64,000 bases of DNA from Prototheca cutis (GCA_002897115.2 BCIH01000005.1:659786-723785), one strand, 5' to 3'; numbered from the stretch's first letter, positions 1 through 12,612 are shown. Program-made: numbers and translations. The notes: generated from the sequence alone by a model not told the origin.

Positions 1-1389
1 GTCGCCGCCGTCCGCCGCAAGGTAGAACACTCGACGGATGGCCTCTGGCAGGGGCGGCGTGTCGCGCTTGGTGACGCTCAGCGGCGCGTCCCCTGGGGCC
101 GGGGGATGACTAATTGCGCTCTGGCCCAGCAGCACGCCGCCGCGCTCGAGCTCGGCGCCCAGCCGCAGCGCGCCCTCGCTGCACACCGCCGGCAGCGCCT
201 CGGTGCCTTCGGGGATGCGGGCGACGCGGGAGAACAAGAAAATGGCGGCCTCCAGGCTCCGGAAGAAGATGCGCGCCCCCGCAAAGAAAAAGTTGCCCAC
301 CGACCCAGACTGGAAATTGAACCGGCGCGAGCCGTGGCGAAGGATGTTGGCTTGGAAATGCACAAGGAAAGCACGAATAGTGTGCTTGAATGGTTCGCTA
401 ATACCCTGCAAGTTTTTAAGGAATGGCTTGTTGTCGATGGTAAATGGTGAGTTGGCCCATTTCTGTCAGTGCGGGCTTGCTTCCTGCAAGGGAGAAAAGC
501 TTCCCAGCACACTTGAGAGCACTGGGGACCCTGGCAATGGCCAGCAATGCGTGGTGAGGCACCCCCAAGGAGCGTCTGCTGCGTTCCGAACCCCACAAAC
601 GCCCACCTCCCACAACTGGTGCTCGCCCTCCACGATGCTGTACCACTCCAGCTTGGCGCTGTCGGGGTCGGTGGCCGACAGGCGGTGGCCCAGCAGCTGC
701 CGAACAGCTTCCGACTGGCACAGAGGATGGTTGGAGCGGGTCCGGGGGTGAGAAGTGGCTGGAGACACCATGGCCCTGATGGGTGCTGCAACGCCGGATA
801 CCGGTCAGTTGCAACCCTCACTCCCCACCCACCAAGATCACCTCACCTCTTCGTCGCCTTCTTCGGCCAGGCGCAAACACCGTGAGCGGATGTCGCCCAC
901 TGCCGGCCCGCCCAGCACCCGTACCACTTCAGCGGTGCTCCCGCCATCGTCAGACACGGGAAGCACATGTGTGACGTTGTGCGTCAAGCTCTTGAAATGA
1001 CCTGGATAAGGATGGAGGTCAGCAAGAGTGAGGGATTTTTGGTTGAAAGGTGCTGCTGTCGTGGCAGGCACTAGGAGGAGGAGCAACAGCAGCAGAGGTC
1101 AGGAATGCCGGAAGTGCCGCATTTTTCGTCTGCAATTCCATGAGCCGGTGTAACACAAGCACCCCCCCCCCCCCCNCNCNCNCNCCNCCCCCCAATCCAC
1201 TCTTCCTCTAGTGTGCACACCTGCTACACTGTTGAATGCTGTACCGCCACTGAAGATCACCAGCCTGGGTTGGGTGGGGGTGCAACTGGCTTCCACCGCC
1301 AGGCTTGGTGCCCCGCTGTCCTCTTCACACACCGGCCGATGGCCCACCACCGGACCCATCAAAGGACTTGCGGCTCCGGCAGGGGCCAT
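1..1389 (-). CDS. CofD/YvcK-like protein (2-phospho-L-lactate transferase family), 3' part cut by window edge
   Basis: Plant-type CofD-related (UPF0052/YvcK fold) protein. The family binds a phosphate-bearing ligand in a Rossmann-like fold: bacterial YvcK acts in cell-wall and carbon control, archaeal CofD in coenzyme F420 synthesis. The role in algae and plants is not established. Four exons are readable, with consistent phases: 1389-1221 (ATG; ends in the loop RLVIFSGGTAFNSVAG), 1001-847 (THVLPVSDDGGSTAEV and GDIRSRCLRLAEEGDEE), 714-607 (EWYSIVEGEHQLWE), and 405-1, continuing off the edge (GSVGNFFFAGARIFF, IFLFSRVARIPEG, GQSAISHP). The glycine loops and the SDDGGS, GDIR and GNFF motifs are the family core. 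The C-terminus is missing. Intron 1 holds a poly-C/N tract (about 1162-1192), so that part of the assembly is unsure. The gene is divergent from DGAT1. The family call is strong; the biochemical function is unknown. Confidence 0.85.
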
Positions 1390-2131
1390 GTCTGCAACGT
1401 GGAAAGGGTCTCATGCGCTCCTGTGTGACTTGTTGTAAGGCACATTCAGGTAGTGGGTTCACCAGTGTGCAGGGATCCACCCGCTCCACCAATTAAAAAA
1501 TCAATCGTGCTTGGTCCCTGGAACAGACCTGTCGCACGGATCGGGCGAGGTCCGCAGATCCTGCCGCAACGAGATCTGTATGGACGCACACTGCTCAAAG
1601 AGAACCAATCGGTCTGGATAGCGCAGCGAAAATCTCTGGTGAGCATGCCGGATAGCGGCGTGGTGGCCGAGGGCTCAGAGTCCAGATCACTTGCCTGGCC
1701 CGACCAGGCTCTTAGAAGCCTGTTCCCAGCTCAATCGGCATCAATTGAGCGCCATGCCAGACCTTGCAATGCATAAATTAAGCCATGCAAACATAAATCG
1801 AACGCCTTTGTCCAGTGTACTGCCCGAGCTCGTTCCCAGAATTCTCCCCTCTGAACACGTCACTGCCCTTTGGCGTTGCATCCCCGCGCAAAAAGAACCC
1901 TTTCCGACAGTGCCGCCGTGGAGTACAAGGATCATCTCAATCGAATCGATCAATTCGGCGTGGCTCCACTGCAATCGTGTGTAGTATCTGATTTCCTTGG
2001 CACTGGCTGTGTTCTGGTGTCCCGAGGCGAGGTGGTGAGACGCTCGTCCGGAAACTACGTAGGCCCGGGTCTGGCCACGCTGTGTCGTCGGACACTGGGC
2101 AGCCTTGGATCCCGTACTACAAAGGTTTGCA
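1390..2131. promoter_or_regulatory. Divergent intergenic region CofD-like / DGAT1
   Basis: About 740 bases separate the start codons of two genes transcribed outward, so the stretch must hold both promoters and 5' UTRs. No TATA box, repeat or further gene was recognised; reading frames here are short and unlike known proteins. Confidence 0.5.
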
Positions 2132-5100
2132 ATGTCGTCTTCGAAAGGATGGAATTCGCCGTGGGATCGCCTTTCGTCGCGCGCAAAGGGTGCGGCACCG
2201 TCGCCAGGACCCGAGCAGTCGGAGCTCGACCGGCTCAGGGAGGAGAACGCAAGACTGAAGAAGCAGGCACGTCTGGTGGATGTATTGCATTGGGTATTTG
2301 CCGTTCCATTTAGGCATGGCGCACGCATGCTGTGTGATCCCGGCCTGGGTTTCATCCTCCGAGGGGTCTGGGGGTGTGTGTGTGGGGGGGGGGGGGGCTT
2401 TTCTGGCGCGCAGATGCATGGCCGCTGCATCCTTTTTAATGGGTGCTGTGGAAGAGCGCGCGTGTCTCGGAATCAGGACTGATGAAATCGTCCATGGAAC
2501 CCGACTCCTCTGGGGGTGGATGACTTGTTGCTGGGCAGGTGACTGAGTGTGCGCACTGGGGCTCGGGCCTGGCCGCAGACAACCCCCGGGCACACGCAAG
2601 TGTGACGCACGCGCACATGCTTGCCCCCGAACCCAACACAGCCCATGCATACAACCACCGCAGGTGTCTGACGGCGTGTCGCAGGGCGCGGTGCAGGCGG
2701 GGNATCTGTACAAGTACCGGCCACACGCGACGGCTTCGCTGTGGGCGCGGACGTGGGAGCCCCGGTTTGTGGTGCTGCACCCTGGGTGCCTGACGTACTA
2801 CCGCACCGAGGAGGGGCTGCAGTTCCCTCCGCGTGGCTCCATCGACCTGGCCGGCACGGCAGTCGAGTTTGAGGGCGTCAAGCGCCGCTCATTCTGGACA
2901 TTCCAGCTCACCGACGGCGTGGGGCACTGTCTCATCCGACTCAGCACCGAGAACCAAGGCGAAGCCCGGGTCTGGATGGACGCTCTCGTCGACGCAGGCT
3001 GCGAACGGGTGCGCATTTTTGCGTGGGTGGGTCGGGGGACTCTGATATGCTGGGGTAATTTTGCACGAGAGCAGTCCCCGGAAGCAAAAATCCTCAATTA
3101 CAGACCCTAACCGTTTTCTTCCCACCTGCACTTCTTCCAATCTCGCAGAAGGGGGACAACTTTGACGAGCCGCTGTCTTCGCGGCGGTCGCGGGGTTCGT
3201 CCATTGGGGCCGCGGACGAGAGTGAGGCAGAGTCGGAGGGAAGCGTCGCTCACCGGCCCCGGCATGCAGGGTACACCTCTGACACCTCGGACGTCCAGAG
3301 CCGGCCTGCACCCGCTCGGCGGCCGTCCAAGGTTGGTGCGGCGGCGACAAAAGGCGATGGGACGCCGGCGGCTCCCCCCAGCTCTACCACCGCCCCACGG
3401 CCGCACAAGCCCAAGCGTGAGGCGATGACGGGTTCGAGCCTGATGCACACGACGGCGCGGTTCACGCCGATGTCCTCGCAGCGTGTGCTGCGGACCAACC
3501 ACGATGGTCTGGTGAACCTGGTGTGCCTGATCCTGTTTGCTGCCAACTTCCGCCTGGTGCTGGAGAATCTGCTGAAATACGGCTTGCGCTGCAACCCGGT
3601 GACGTTTGTGCGCCGCGCGCTGGCGCCCCGCAACAACCTCCCCGTCCTCCTGACCTGGCCGACGTTGCTGCTCCAGGCGGCGCTGGCCTTGGGCATCGAG
3701 CGGGCCGCAAATCGCGCCCTCCAGCGGGAACTCGGCGCGTGCAAGCGCGCTTCAGATTCTGGCGATGACGCGGCGACCGTTGCGGCACGAATTAAAAAGA
3801 TCCGTGCAGCTGGTGAAGCAGCCGAGTGGGCGCTGTTTGTGCTCAACCTGCTCAACACTTCGGCGTGCCTCGTCGTCCCGGGAGCAGTCATCCATTACAC
3901 CGAGTCCGACCTCATCCCGGGGTTTGCACTGACCAGCATTGCCACCGTGCTGTGGCTCAAGCTCGTGTCCTACGCGCACTGCAACTGGGACCTGCGCGCC
4001 GCACGCCGTGCGGGGACCGTCCGCCCAGGCGAGCGCGGCAGCGGCAGCCTGCCTGCAGGGTCTGGTCCGGCACTCCGCTACCCGGAAAACCTGACCGCCG
4101 GCAACCTGGCCTACTTCCTGGTGGCTCCCACGCTGTGCTACCAGCTCACCTACCCACGTTCCACCCGCTTCCGCATCCGCTGGCTCCTCCGGTGCGCTGC
4201 TTGCTGAGTTTGGGTGGCGATGGTTGCTTGGCGGTTCCTGTGTGGTTGTTTGTTTTTTCCGAGCTCCACCATCCTCCGCCAACCAGGCCCCCAACCGACC
4301 ATCCACCCACATACCCCTCGACTCCCGACAGGCGAGTGCTGCACATGCTGGTGATGCTGACGTCGATGATTTTCATCATCGAGCAGTACATTGAGCCCAC
4401 CATCCACAACAGCCTCCAGCCCATGATGAGCATGGACTGGCCGCGCATGATTGAGCGCCTGCTCAAGCTGTCGCTCCCCACGCTCTACTTTTGGCTCTGC
4501 ATGTTTTACGCGCTGTTTGACCTCTGGCTCAACATCGTCGCCGAACTTACGGGCTTTGGCGACCGCGAATTTTACAAGGTCTGGTTTATTTGGTTATTTT
4601 ATTTTTGGGGGGGCGGGGGGGGGGGGGNGAGCGATTGAAGCGGAGGTGGGCGTACATAGCAGAAGAGTGGTGGTGCTCAGGAGACTGGTGTTCCCGTTGG
4701 GTGTGCTTTCCATGGATGATTTTTACTCCATGAACCCATCAACATCTCCGACAAATCTCCTCGAAACAAAAAAGCAACAAACTAATTCACATCATTGCAG
4801 GAGTGGTGGAATGCGACGACTGTGGGAGAGTACTGGCGGCTGTGGAACATGCCGGTGCACTCCTGGATGCTGCGACACTGCTACTTCCCCTGCGTCCGCC
4901 ACGGCATGTCCAAATTTGTGGCGGGTCTGGTCGTCTTTTTCGTGTCGGCAGTATTCCACGAGATCCTCGTGGCCTTGCCCCTGCACATGGTCAAGGGCTG
5001 GGCCTTCATCGGCCTCATGGCCCAGGTACATGGTGGGACGGGAGGGGTCTGGTGTCAGGGTCAATGTGCTCTGAACTGGTGCTGTCAATTCAACCCTCTA

Positions 5101-5353
5101 GGAATCAATCCCAGGGCATAGAATGAGCGCCAGGTTTGGAGAGCAGCAACAAAAGTACTATGAAACCCTCTCCGAATTCCGTACATTCAACTCATGGCAG
5201 GTGCCGCTGATGCTGATCACGGAGAAGCTGAAGCAGAAGTATGAGAGCGAACGGATCGGCAACATCATCTTCTGGATCAGTTTCTGCTTCCTAGGGCAAC
5301 CCCTGTCCATTATGCTCTATTTCCACGACTGGATCAAGCAGCACGGCGGTTGA
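2132..5353 (+). CDS. DGAT1: Diacylglycerol O-acyltransferase 1 with N-terminal PH domain
   Basis: Final step of triacylglycerol synthesis: acyl-CoA + diacylglycerol gives TAG, in the ER membrane (MBOAT family). Six exons: 2132-2266, 2664-3008, 3149-4191, 4332-4578, 4801-5025, 5201-5353; about 715 residues. ATG 2132 opens a short region ending in a coiled stretch (ELDRLREENARLKKQ). Exon 2 is a pleckstrin-homology domain (LYKYRP, WEPRFVVLHPGCLTYY, FWTFQLTD). Exon 3 starts with a Ser/Pro/Arg-rich linker, then the DGAT1 core with several membrane segments. Diagnostic motifs are FYK-EWWN across the intron 4 junction, and VSAVFHE, whose His is the MBOAT catalytic residue. The end, PLSIMLYFHDWIKQHGG, is typical. 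Intron 1 seems to use a GC donor (CAG|GCACGT) in phase 0. Introns 1 and 4 carry G-runs; a single N sits in exon 2 (2703). Most plant DGAT1s lack the PH domain. Confidence 0.95.
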
Positions 5354-6145
5354 GCCCTTGCCCGGCGGCTTACATGCCCCCCAGGAAAAACATGGCCATT
5401 CGATAGACATCCCAGTTTTGTAGTGTCTTATATGTTTGTTTATGGTCTGCGAGCGTCGGGATTGTGTGTGTGTGTGTGTTTTTTAATCCATGTCATGCTG
5501 CCTGCCTTGCTGGCAGCGTTGTCTCATTCAGCTTGCTGGGGTCCTTCCCCCTGGCGTGTTGTGGGCCGTGCCATTGTCCCCTCTTTCAAAATGGTTGATC
5601 CAGCCCAGGTCGGGCCTAGGCGCCCGCATGACGCTATCCAATTTTGCGAAATTGCCTGTGAAAATCCGACACTCAAACAGATCTTGGAGCCGAGGTTGCC
5701 TTGGTGGAATGGAGCTGCGATAGCAGGCCGGGCAGTGTCGTCCGGACAGGCACGGAAGCCGGCCTGGCAGGGCGCGAGGCAGAAGGAACTGGAAGCACGG
5801 TGCTGAATGCAGTAATTATCAATATATGTACAACAGAAAGGACATGAGCGAGCCTTGATCTGACGCGCTCCCGGCTCAACCCCTTGCTGGGGTTTGGCTG
5901 CAGGTGGGTGCCTGGTCGAGGCCCCAGGGCCCCTGCATCCACCTCTGAGGTCGGATCCTGCTGGAATTTTTGAGCAGGACCGTGATCAAGGTTCCAATTC
6001 ATCGGGACTTTCCTCTCCATTGATCGAGCACAGCATCATTGGCCCCATTGGTAGGTGCGGTGCGCAGCGGCATTTATTGATTGAACGAGCGAGCTGGCCC
6101 GGGCCGCAACAGCCCGCTCCTCTTCAGTGCCCACACACGGCAACA
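5354..6145. other. Intergenic region DGAT1 to amino-acid transporter
   Basis: About 790 bases between two genes on the same strand. It contains a short TG repeat (near 5463-5480) and must include the DGAT1 3' UTR and the transporter promoter. Open frames of up to 127 codons here resemble no family and were not called. Confidence 0.5.
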
Positions 6146-8434
6146 ATGAGTGAGACTTGGGCTTTGTTACGGTCTCGGGCGCTGGCCCCGCGAGCCAGCA
6201 GCGCGGCCCCACCCGAGACGCCGGCCCTGAAGCGGTGTTTAGGACTGCTGGACCTGACCTTTCTTGGCATCGGGTCCATGGTGGGCGCGGGCATCTTTGT
6301 GATCACAGGCGTTGCGGCGGCAACGCTGGCGGGACCCGCGGTGCTGGTGTCCTACGCGGCCGCCGCGGCCGCCGCTGCGCTGTCGGCGCTGAGCTACGCA
6401 GAGCTGGCGGCCAGCATCCCCGTTGTGGGCGGTGCCTTTGACTACACGCTCGTCACCTTTGGGGAGGGTCCCGCCTGGGCTGTGGGCTGGGCCATGGTCC
6501 TGGAAACGGTGCTGTCCTCTGCGGCCGTCGCTCGAGGGTTTTCGGGCTATGCCGCTGCGCTGACAGGCGCGCCCAGCGATGCCCTGCTTCTCGACGTGGG
6601 TGTGCTCCGCCTGGACCCCACCGCTGCTGCCCTGGTCCTGGCACTCTCCTGCCTCCTGGCATGGAGTGTCGAGCACGGCATGATCTTTAACCGTGGTGAG
6701 TTTCTTTCTTTCCTTCTCAGAGTGCTTTGGGTGGGGGTGTTATGGTTTGTTAACCTTCGCGCTTCCCTGTCCAATGCACGCAACCAATCAGCACCAACAC
6801 ACATCCCTCTCTCTTTCCAACCGCACAGCGGTGTCGGTCATCAAGCTAGCGGTGATTGGCCTGGTTCTGGCTGCGGGCCTGCCACGGGCACGGATATCCA
6901 ACCTGAAGCCCTTTGCACCCGAGGGCATCCCCGGTGTCCTGACCGGAGCCAGTCTTGTTTTCTTTTCCTATGTCGGGTTTGAAATGGTGGCCAACGCGGC
7001 GGAGGAGGCACTGGAGCCTGCGCGTGACCTGCCCCGCGCCATCCTGGGCTCGCTCGCGGCGGTGGCGGGGCTGTACATCCTGGCAGCTTTCTGCCTGGTG
7101 GCCATGGTGCCCCGGTCCGCCATCGACCCGGGCGCCGCCTTTTCGGCCGCGTTTGCAGCCTCAGGCATGGGCTGGGTGTCCACCGCCGTGGCCATAGGCG
7201 CGCTGGCGGGCATTGTCACCTCCTGTCTCTGTGGCCTGCTGGCGGGAGCACGCTTGCTTGTCACGCTGGGCCGTGCTTTCCTCCTGCCCGGGGCACTCAC
7301 CCAAGTCCACCACCGCCGCCAGACCCCGACCGTGGCAACGGTATTCGCCGCGCTCCTGGCGGGCACCCTTGCGCTCTGTGTCGACATCGGCACGCTCGCA
7401 GGTGAGGGAGGGGTTTGTGTGTGTTTGCTGCATGCACCAGCCCTCCCAGCTCCCCTCCGTACACACACACATTCTTCAAGCGCCCGTCCAAAACAAAGCA
7501 GAGGTGGTATCAGCGGCAACCCTCTTCATCTTTGTCGTGGCCTGCCTGGCAGTGCTCGCTCGGCGGTACGCGGCGAGTGGTCACGCCAAGGTTGCGTGGT
7601 GGTTGTCCGTCGCGCTGTGCGGTACCAGCACTGGTGCGTGTGTTCTTGCGTGTTTGGATTTTTGAGGGCCGATTCTGCAAAGTGGGTTGCAGGGAAAGAA
7701 TGCGAGCGGGAAACCCTGGAGGAGGAGGAGGATCATCCAGCTGTTCCCATAACACTGCATCGATCACGACCACTCCGAGCACATGCAGTTGCTGGTTTGG
7801 GTCTGCGACTGGGCACGCCCTGGTGGCTTCCCGGCAGTGCTCTGGGTGCATCGGTTGTCCTGGTGGTGGCCCTGACCCTGACCCGGACCCATGCGCCGCT
7901 CTCTGATGGCAAGACCTTTCTGGTGCCGCTGTTCCCGCTGACCCCCGCGCTGGGCCTGGTGGTGAATGTGCACCTGTTCTGGAGCCTGCACTGGAAGACG
8001 ATGGTGCAGTTTGGCACGTGGCTGTTCGTCGGCGCGGTCGTCTACTGCCTGCACGGCATCCACGCCGCCGCAGCTGCAGCCGATGGCATCGACGTCTTTG
8101 TGGACAGGTGCGGGACTGCTGCGCTGGTGGTCACAGGCAGCTTTGCTGGGGTTTGTATTGGTGGACAGATGGACACGCATGGCTGGTGTTGGATGCTGTG
8201 CCCTGGTAATGCTCAAATCTGGAGGATGTCGGGAGCCGCTCGACCGCACACCACATGTGCAGGCACGAATCCGACCCCGGGCCCACTGTGGAGATGGGCC
8301 GGATGGCAGCCACCGAGCGCGGCCCGCTGCTGTGGCGCACCCCAGACGAAGGCGACGAGACAGGTGCCCAAGGCGCAGGCAATTCCGTGACCTTTCCAAA
8401 TCCCCCGCACATATCCTCGCCGTTTGTCACCTAG
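6146..8434 (+). CDS. Cationic amino-acid transporter (CAT/APC family)
   Basis: Integral membrane permease of the amino acid-polyamine-organocation superfamily, closest to plant CATs that carry Lys, Arg and related amino acids across the plasma membrane or tonoplast. Five exons with matching phases: 6146-6695, 6829-7401, 7502-7633, 7789-8107, 8263-8434; 581 residues. After a short cytosolic N-terminus, TM1 has the APC signature FLGIGSMVGAGIFVITG, followed by SALSYAELAASIPVVGGAFDY. TM6-TM8 include VFFSYVGFEMVANAAEE and RDLPRAILGSL, the CAT consensus. About 12-14 hydrophobic segments are visible. The end is hydrophilic, without a long tail. ATG 6146 is chosen because it starts just before the conserved core; upstream in-frame codons look like UTR. 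Substrate is inferred from family only. Confidence 0.9.
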
Positions 8435-9087
8435 TTGCTTTGGCACAACTGGCAGAGACTTGTGCGAAGGCCTACAAATGAACTCACATCCACGTTGACT
8501 GCTTGGCTTGTAGTCTTGGCCCTTGGCGACCGTTGCAACTGCCCTTTGTCTTTCGTGACAAGTGCTCGAGTTTGAAGATTTGTTGCTGCAGGATGAACCA
8601 TAGACCTCTGCAGCACTCGTTTTTCCTTAGAAACCAGAGCATGATCACGTCGCTGCACTGTTCCGAAGCTGATGGGGAGCGCACAGTGGGTTTGGTTCCC
8701 CGGGGCCACTGACAGATTTACTCATGCACTGCTCTGATGCTATGGCCAAAGATCGCGGTCAATTCCGAAAGGCGCACCTCGTGGTGACGGGGGTCTCCCA
8801 GAGGTCCGTCTTTTGCAGAAACTGTTGGCCAGGACCAAACGTTAACAACGTCCATGGAACGGAACCAAACTTGACCCCGGTGACACACTAAGCCAGTGCT
8901 GGTGAAACACAGCTTCTCGATCTGTACTGCTCATATCCTCAGAAGAGTTTCCATCGATTTACATAGTCATTGCATGAACATTCGAGATCCACCGGCTGTG
9001 CTACATCGTCTGTGGAGGCCTCAGACCCGTCCGGGAAGTGGACTCCGGGTTCCCCAACGCCTGACACCAACGCCGCGAAGCGTTGAC
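8435..9087. other. Intergenic region transporter to HORMA gene
   Basis: About 650 bases, same-strand flanks. Nothing recognisable beyond presumed UTR and promoter sequence. Confidence 0.5.
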
Positions 9088-12000
9088 ATGGCACCGCAGG
9101 CCATGGCCGTTCAACAGGCCCAAATCTCGGCCCAAGAGTCATTACAACTGGTATGATGGGTGATGGAGTGCCGTCGAGCTATGCCGAGCTTGTCGATCTG
9201 GAGTTTACAGACATTGCCGTCCCCGGGGTGTCCAGTCTGTGTACAGCCCTGCCCAGTGTGCTGAGAGCATGTCCCCAATCCCCATACGTCATTGCAGGTG
9301 CAATGCCTTCTCAAAGTGGTAAGCTGTATGTTAACTTCATGTCCTTTCTGATCGTTCTGAGTTAACAGTCGGTGTCCCGAGTTGGATGGACACCAGCTGA
9401 CAGAAGCCCCTTCTGCGCCTTCCCGCAGTCGATCTACCATGTGTCCTACCTGCGGGGCCTGTTACCGGAACATGTGTTCCGGGGCGTCGATCTGCAGCAT
9501 CTCGATGGTATGGCTGAGTTTGGCACAACTCATTTTTAGTCCATTTCAGAATCAAACGCATCAATGCTCCCCATCATGCTCACCCACCCCATACCTGCAC
9601 GAAATCAATTCAGGCATGAACCTGAAGATGCTGCTTCCGCCACCAGACGACATGTGCGTTGAAGAGCCACCGGCCAGCGGTGGAGTTACTGCCGATCAAG
9701 AGGCTGAGCGACTTGCTGCTTGGGTTGAGAAAGGTGCGCAGCTGGTGGTCAGGGTTGCACACCAAATCGACCTCTTGAGCCAGCTTTTTCCTGGTATTGA
9801 CCTTCATCTTCCATCTATGGCCCCACCCAGGAATGGCTGACGCCCTGGAGAAGGGCTACTTGCACAAATGTCTCTTTGGATTTGCCAAGGATCCTGACGC
9901 TCAGCACCTGTTGGAGCAGGTAGGTCGCCTGTCATGGAGAGGATATACACAGCAGTTGCATCCAGGCAGTCTCCTGAGAACCACAGCCCATCCTCCCTTC
10001 CATCCACTGCAGTATGTGTTCACCTTCACTTATGACTCTGATGGCCAAGTTCACATGTCCCTGGCGGGCAAGGGCAAGCGTTTTGCCAGTAGGAGCGGCC
10101 GAGCTGGCGTGGAAAGCGTTAAGAAACAGTAGGCGTTGGGCGCTGGGGTAGACTTTGTATGGTAACAAACATGCATGGGGGGACACCCTATCGCAACCTA
10201 TGCTGCACACGAGTTCGACATGCATCTCACCCTGGAAACCCACACAGGGTATGTCGGCTCATGCGCATGCTTGTGGAAGTCTGCCACACGTTGGAGCCTG
10301 TCCCAGATGAGGTAAGGGTGGCTTCTGTGCACTATTCGGTTTGTGTTTTCATTGTACATTTGAGCATGCCAGATCGTTGGCGTCCCTGGGACTGTGGAAT
10401 AGGTNNGAATTCTGGACGATCACAACCTGTTACAGAGATACCTCTTCATCAAGNTGACCTATGTGGATGGGACGCCGGCAGACTATGAACCCCCGCTGTT
10501 TGAGCCGGCAGCTCACCGGGCAACAGGCTGTTTCCCACGCAAGCCCTTCAACATGTGCGAGTGGTGCTTGAGCGGGTTGACTGCAGCTTTGGTGCTAACG
10601 CATATTGCGGGAGCATGTATGCGGGCTTTGCACATGCAGGTTCGCTCCGCAGGCTGTCACCGTGCGACTGCGGTCAAACTCCCTCGTCCCTCTGCACCAT
10701 GCAGGTGTGTGGGTGGCGTGGACAGCAACTACCATGCAGTCACGGTGCAGGTGAAGTCTGTCCTCGACTCTGTGACAGATGGCCCCAATGCCGTCGGCGC
10801 CATCGGGGACGACCAGAGCGTTCAGGACTCGGAAGGCGCCACTGGCAAGGTAGCGCTACACAGGGGGTGTTGGAAGGGGGTCTGTGCGTTGCACAATGAC
10901 CCAGGGGTCTGTTTTCACTTACCCAGAGACCCCGTCCTCCACGAAACCTTACAATGTAAAGGCTGGGACAGCAATGACCAAACATGGTGTGGCGACGTCT
11001 GCAAATCCGCTGTCACTACCAGGTATGGGTCTGCAGTGTCGGGCNTGCCTGATCTGTAGTGTGCTCTGACATGCTGAGACAATCGTCCAATGCTGACCCC
11101 CTCCAAAGCAATTACCCGACTCACAGACCTTGGCAAATTTCGTGAATGGGCGGATAGGAAGGGCCAGGTGCGTGGTCTGTTGCACAAACTCTTTCGAACC
11201 TGATCAAGTCTGCCACGGACCACTCTCAGCAACAAGGCAGGTGTCCAGCAGCACAGTTTTGGCGTCTTTGACCACTCTATGCAGTTCTACATGGCAGAAG
11301 CCGTGCCTCACTTCATGCACATCTCATCCCAGCAGCTGGCGGAGGCCTGTGATCAGCTTGTGGCAGGTGTGGGCTGTGGGGGGCGAGGTTTGAGGCTTTT
11401 CCCAGAGCGCCATGGCCAGGGGCCCATGAACTCCACACCTCCTGCCTGCTCTCCAGAGGGAAAGCTGGAGATGGCAGGGCCTGAGAAGTATCGCGTCGTG
11501 CACCAGGATGAGCAGCCTGCCGCTGGACTGTCCGCTCAGATGCACGCTCTCCAAGTGCAAGGCGGTGCGTGGAGAGAGGGCGGTTTCCCCCGTGATTGAT
11601 GTTTGCCGATACTCATGCCTTGGTCAATTCAGGAGATGCAAGCGCTGCTGGTGGCTGCTCCCTGTCATTTATTACTGCACGTGACGATGGTGCTAGGCAA
11701 CACTGATACCCTTGGAGCCCATGGTGACGGCACTGCAGCAAAGGGCGATGTGGAGCAGCCCCATAACTCCTGCGCGGCCGGTGTCTACTCCGCCCCCGGC
11801 TCCATGAGGACCCAGGTGAGCGGTGTGGTGCGAGTGGGCCATGATGCTGCATTGGCATCCTTGCAGTGCCTGTAACTCCCAGGCCGGCCGTTGTACCCAG
11901 CAATGTCCAGACGGGAAGGCGTGCTCACCCCCCCCTTTCACGCCCCGTCTCATCCCTGGCAGTCTGTGACAGTGTTGCCAGGGCAAAAGCACGTGCTCCC

Positions 12001-12301
12001 TGACTCTGACGACGACCTCATCTCGACTGAGACCACCAAGGCCGACGGCCTGCGCTGGCCAGAGTCCCAGGTGTCAGACGGTCGCCGTGGGGGCCAAAAG
12101 ATCAGCATCGTGCACGAGCCCATCCGCCAGGGCAAGCGTGCCAGGACCGAGGCGCGGCCTGATCTGGCCGTTCCACCAGCCAGGCGCGCTAACTGTGGTG
12201 CGGCCGCCCCAGTGCCCAAGGCCCCGGTGGCTGGAACCCGCACACGCGCTACGCGGTGCAAGACACCTTGTGGCAAGCTGGGCCTGAGGTCTGGAAAGTG
12301 A
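9088..12301 (+). CDS. ASY1: Meiotic HORMA-domain protein (ASY1/Hop1 orthologue)
   Basis: Axis protein of meiotic chromosomes, needed for homologue pairing and crossover-biased repair in plants (ASY1) and yeast (Hop1). Supported exons: 9088-9150 (MAPQAMAVQQ...), 9429-9507 (YHVSYLRGLLPEHVF), 9614-9733 (MNLKMLLP ... AAWVEKG), 9831-9919 (ALEKGYLHKCLFGFAKDP), 10013-10128 (YVFTFTYDSDGQVHMSL), 10248-10311 (RLMRMLVEVCHTLEPVPDE), 10436-10554 (IKLTYVDGTPADYEPPLFE) and 10705-10849 (DSNYHAVTVQVKSVLD). Phases fit through exon 8, and the order and motifs match the ASY1 HORMA fold. Further exons to 11600 include a winged-helix-like stretch (FYMAEAVPHFMHISSQQLAEACDQL); their borders are less sure. The last exon ends with KISIVHEPIRQGKRART, matching the plant ASY1 closure motif. 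Ns at 10405-10406, 10454 and 11044. Confidence 0.88.
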
Positions 12302-12612
12302 CCACAGGGAGTACCAGAGTCAAAGACTGTGGTAGCGAATTTTCAGTCATGCTCCATCACTCGTGATTAGTTCTCCTGGTACTGTGGCCCAGATGATGGG
12401 GTTTCCTCACCAGCATCCGACCTGTTCCGACAGGATGCCTACTGGCGGAAGTGTAATGCGAAAAAAAATCACAGCGTCGCATCTGCTTTGAAACGCTGTG
12501 ATAGGCTTCTGTATCGTGATGTTATATACATGCTGGTTACAACATCGTGCTTGAAGAGGTCAGATAGCTGAAGGATGTGACTGGATTGGATCCTCTGCCG
12601 AGCTCGCGTGCC
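12302..12612. other. Intergenic region ASY1 to THOC3
   Basis: About 310 bases; no gene or repeat seen. Presumed 3' UTR and promoter. Confidence 0.5.

Noticed and set aside
1741..2430. Minus-strand 229-codon frame opposite the DGAT1 start
   Set aside because: Low-complexity composition and overlap with the DGAT1 first exon and intron; no splice or family support.
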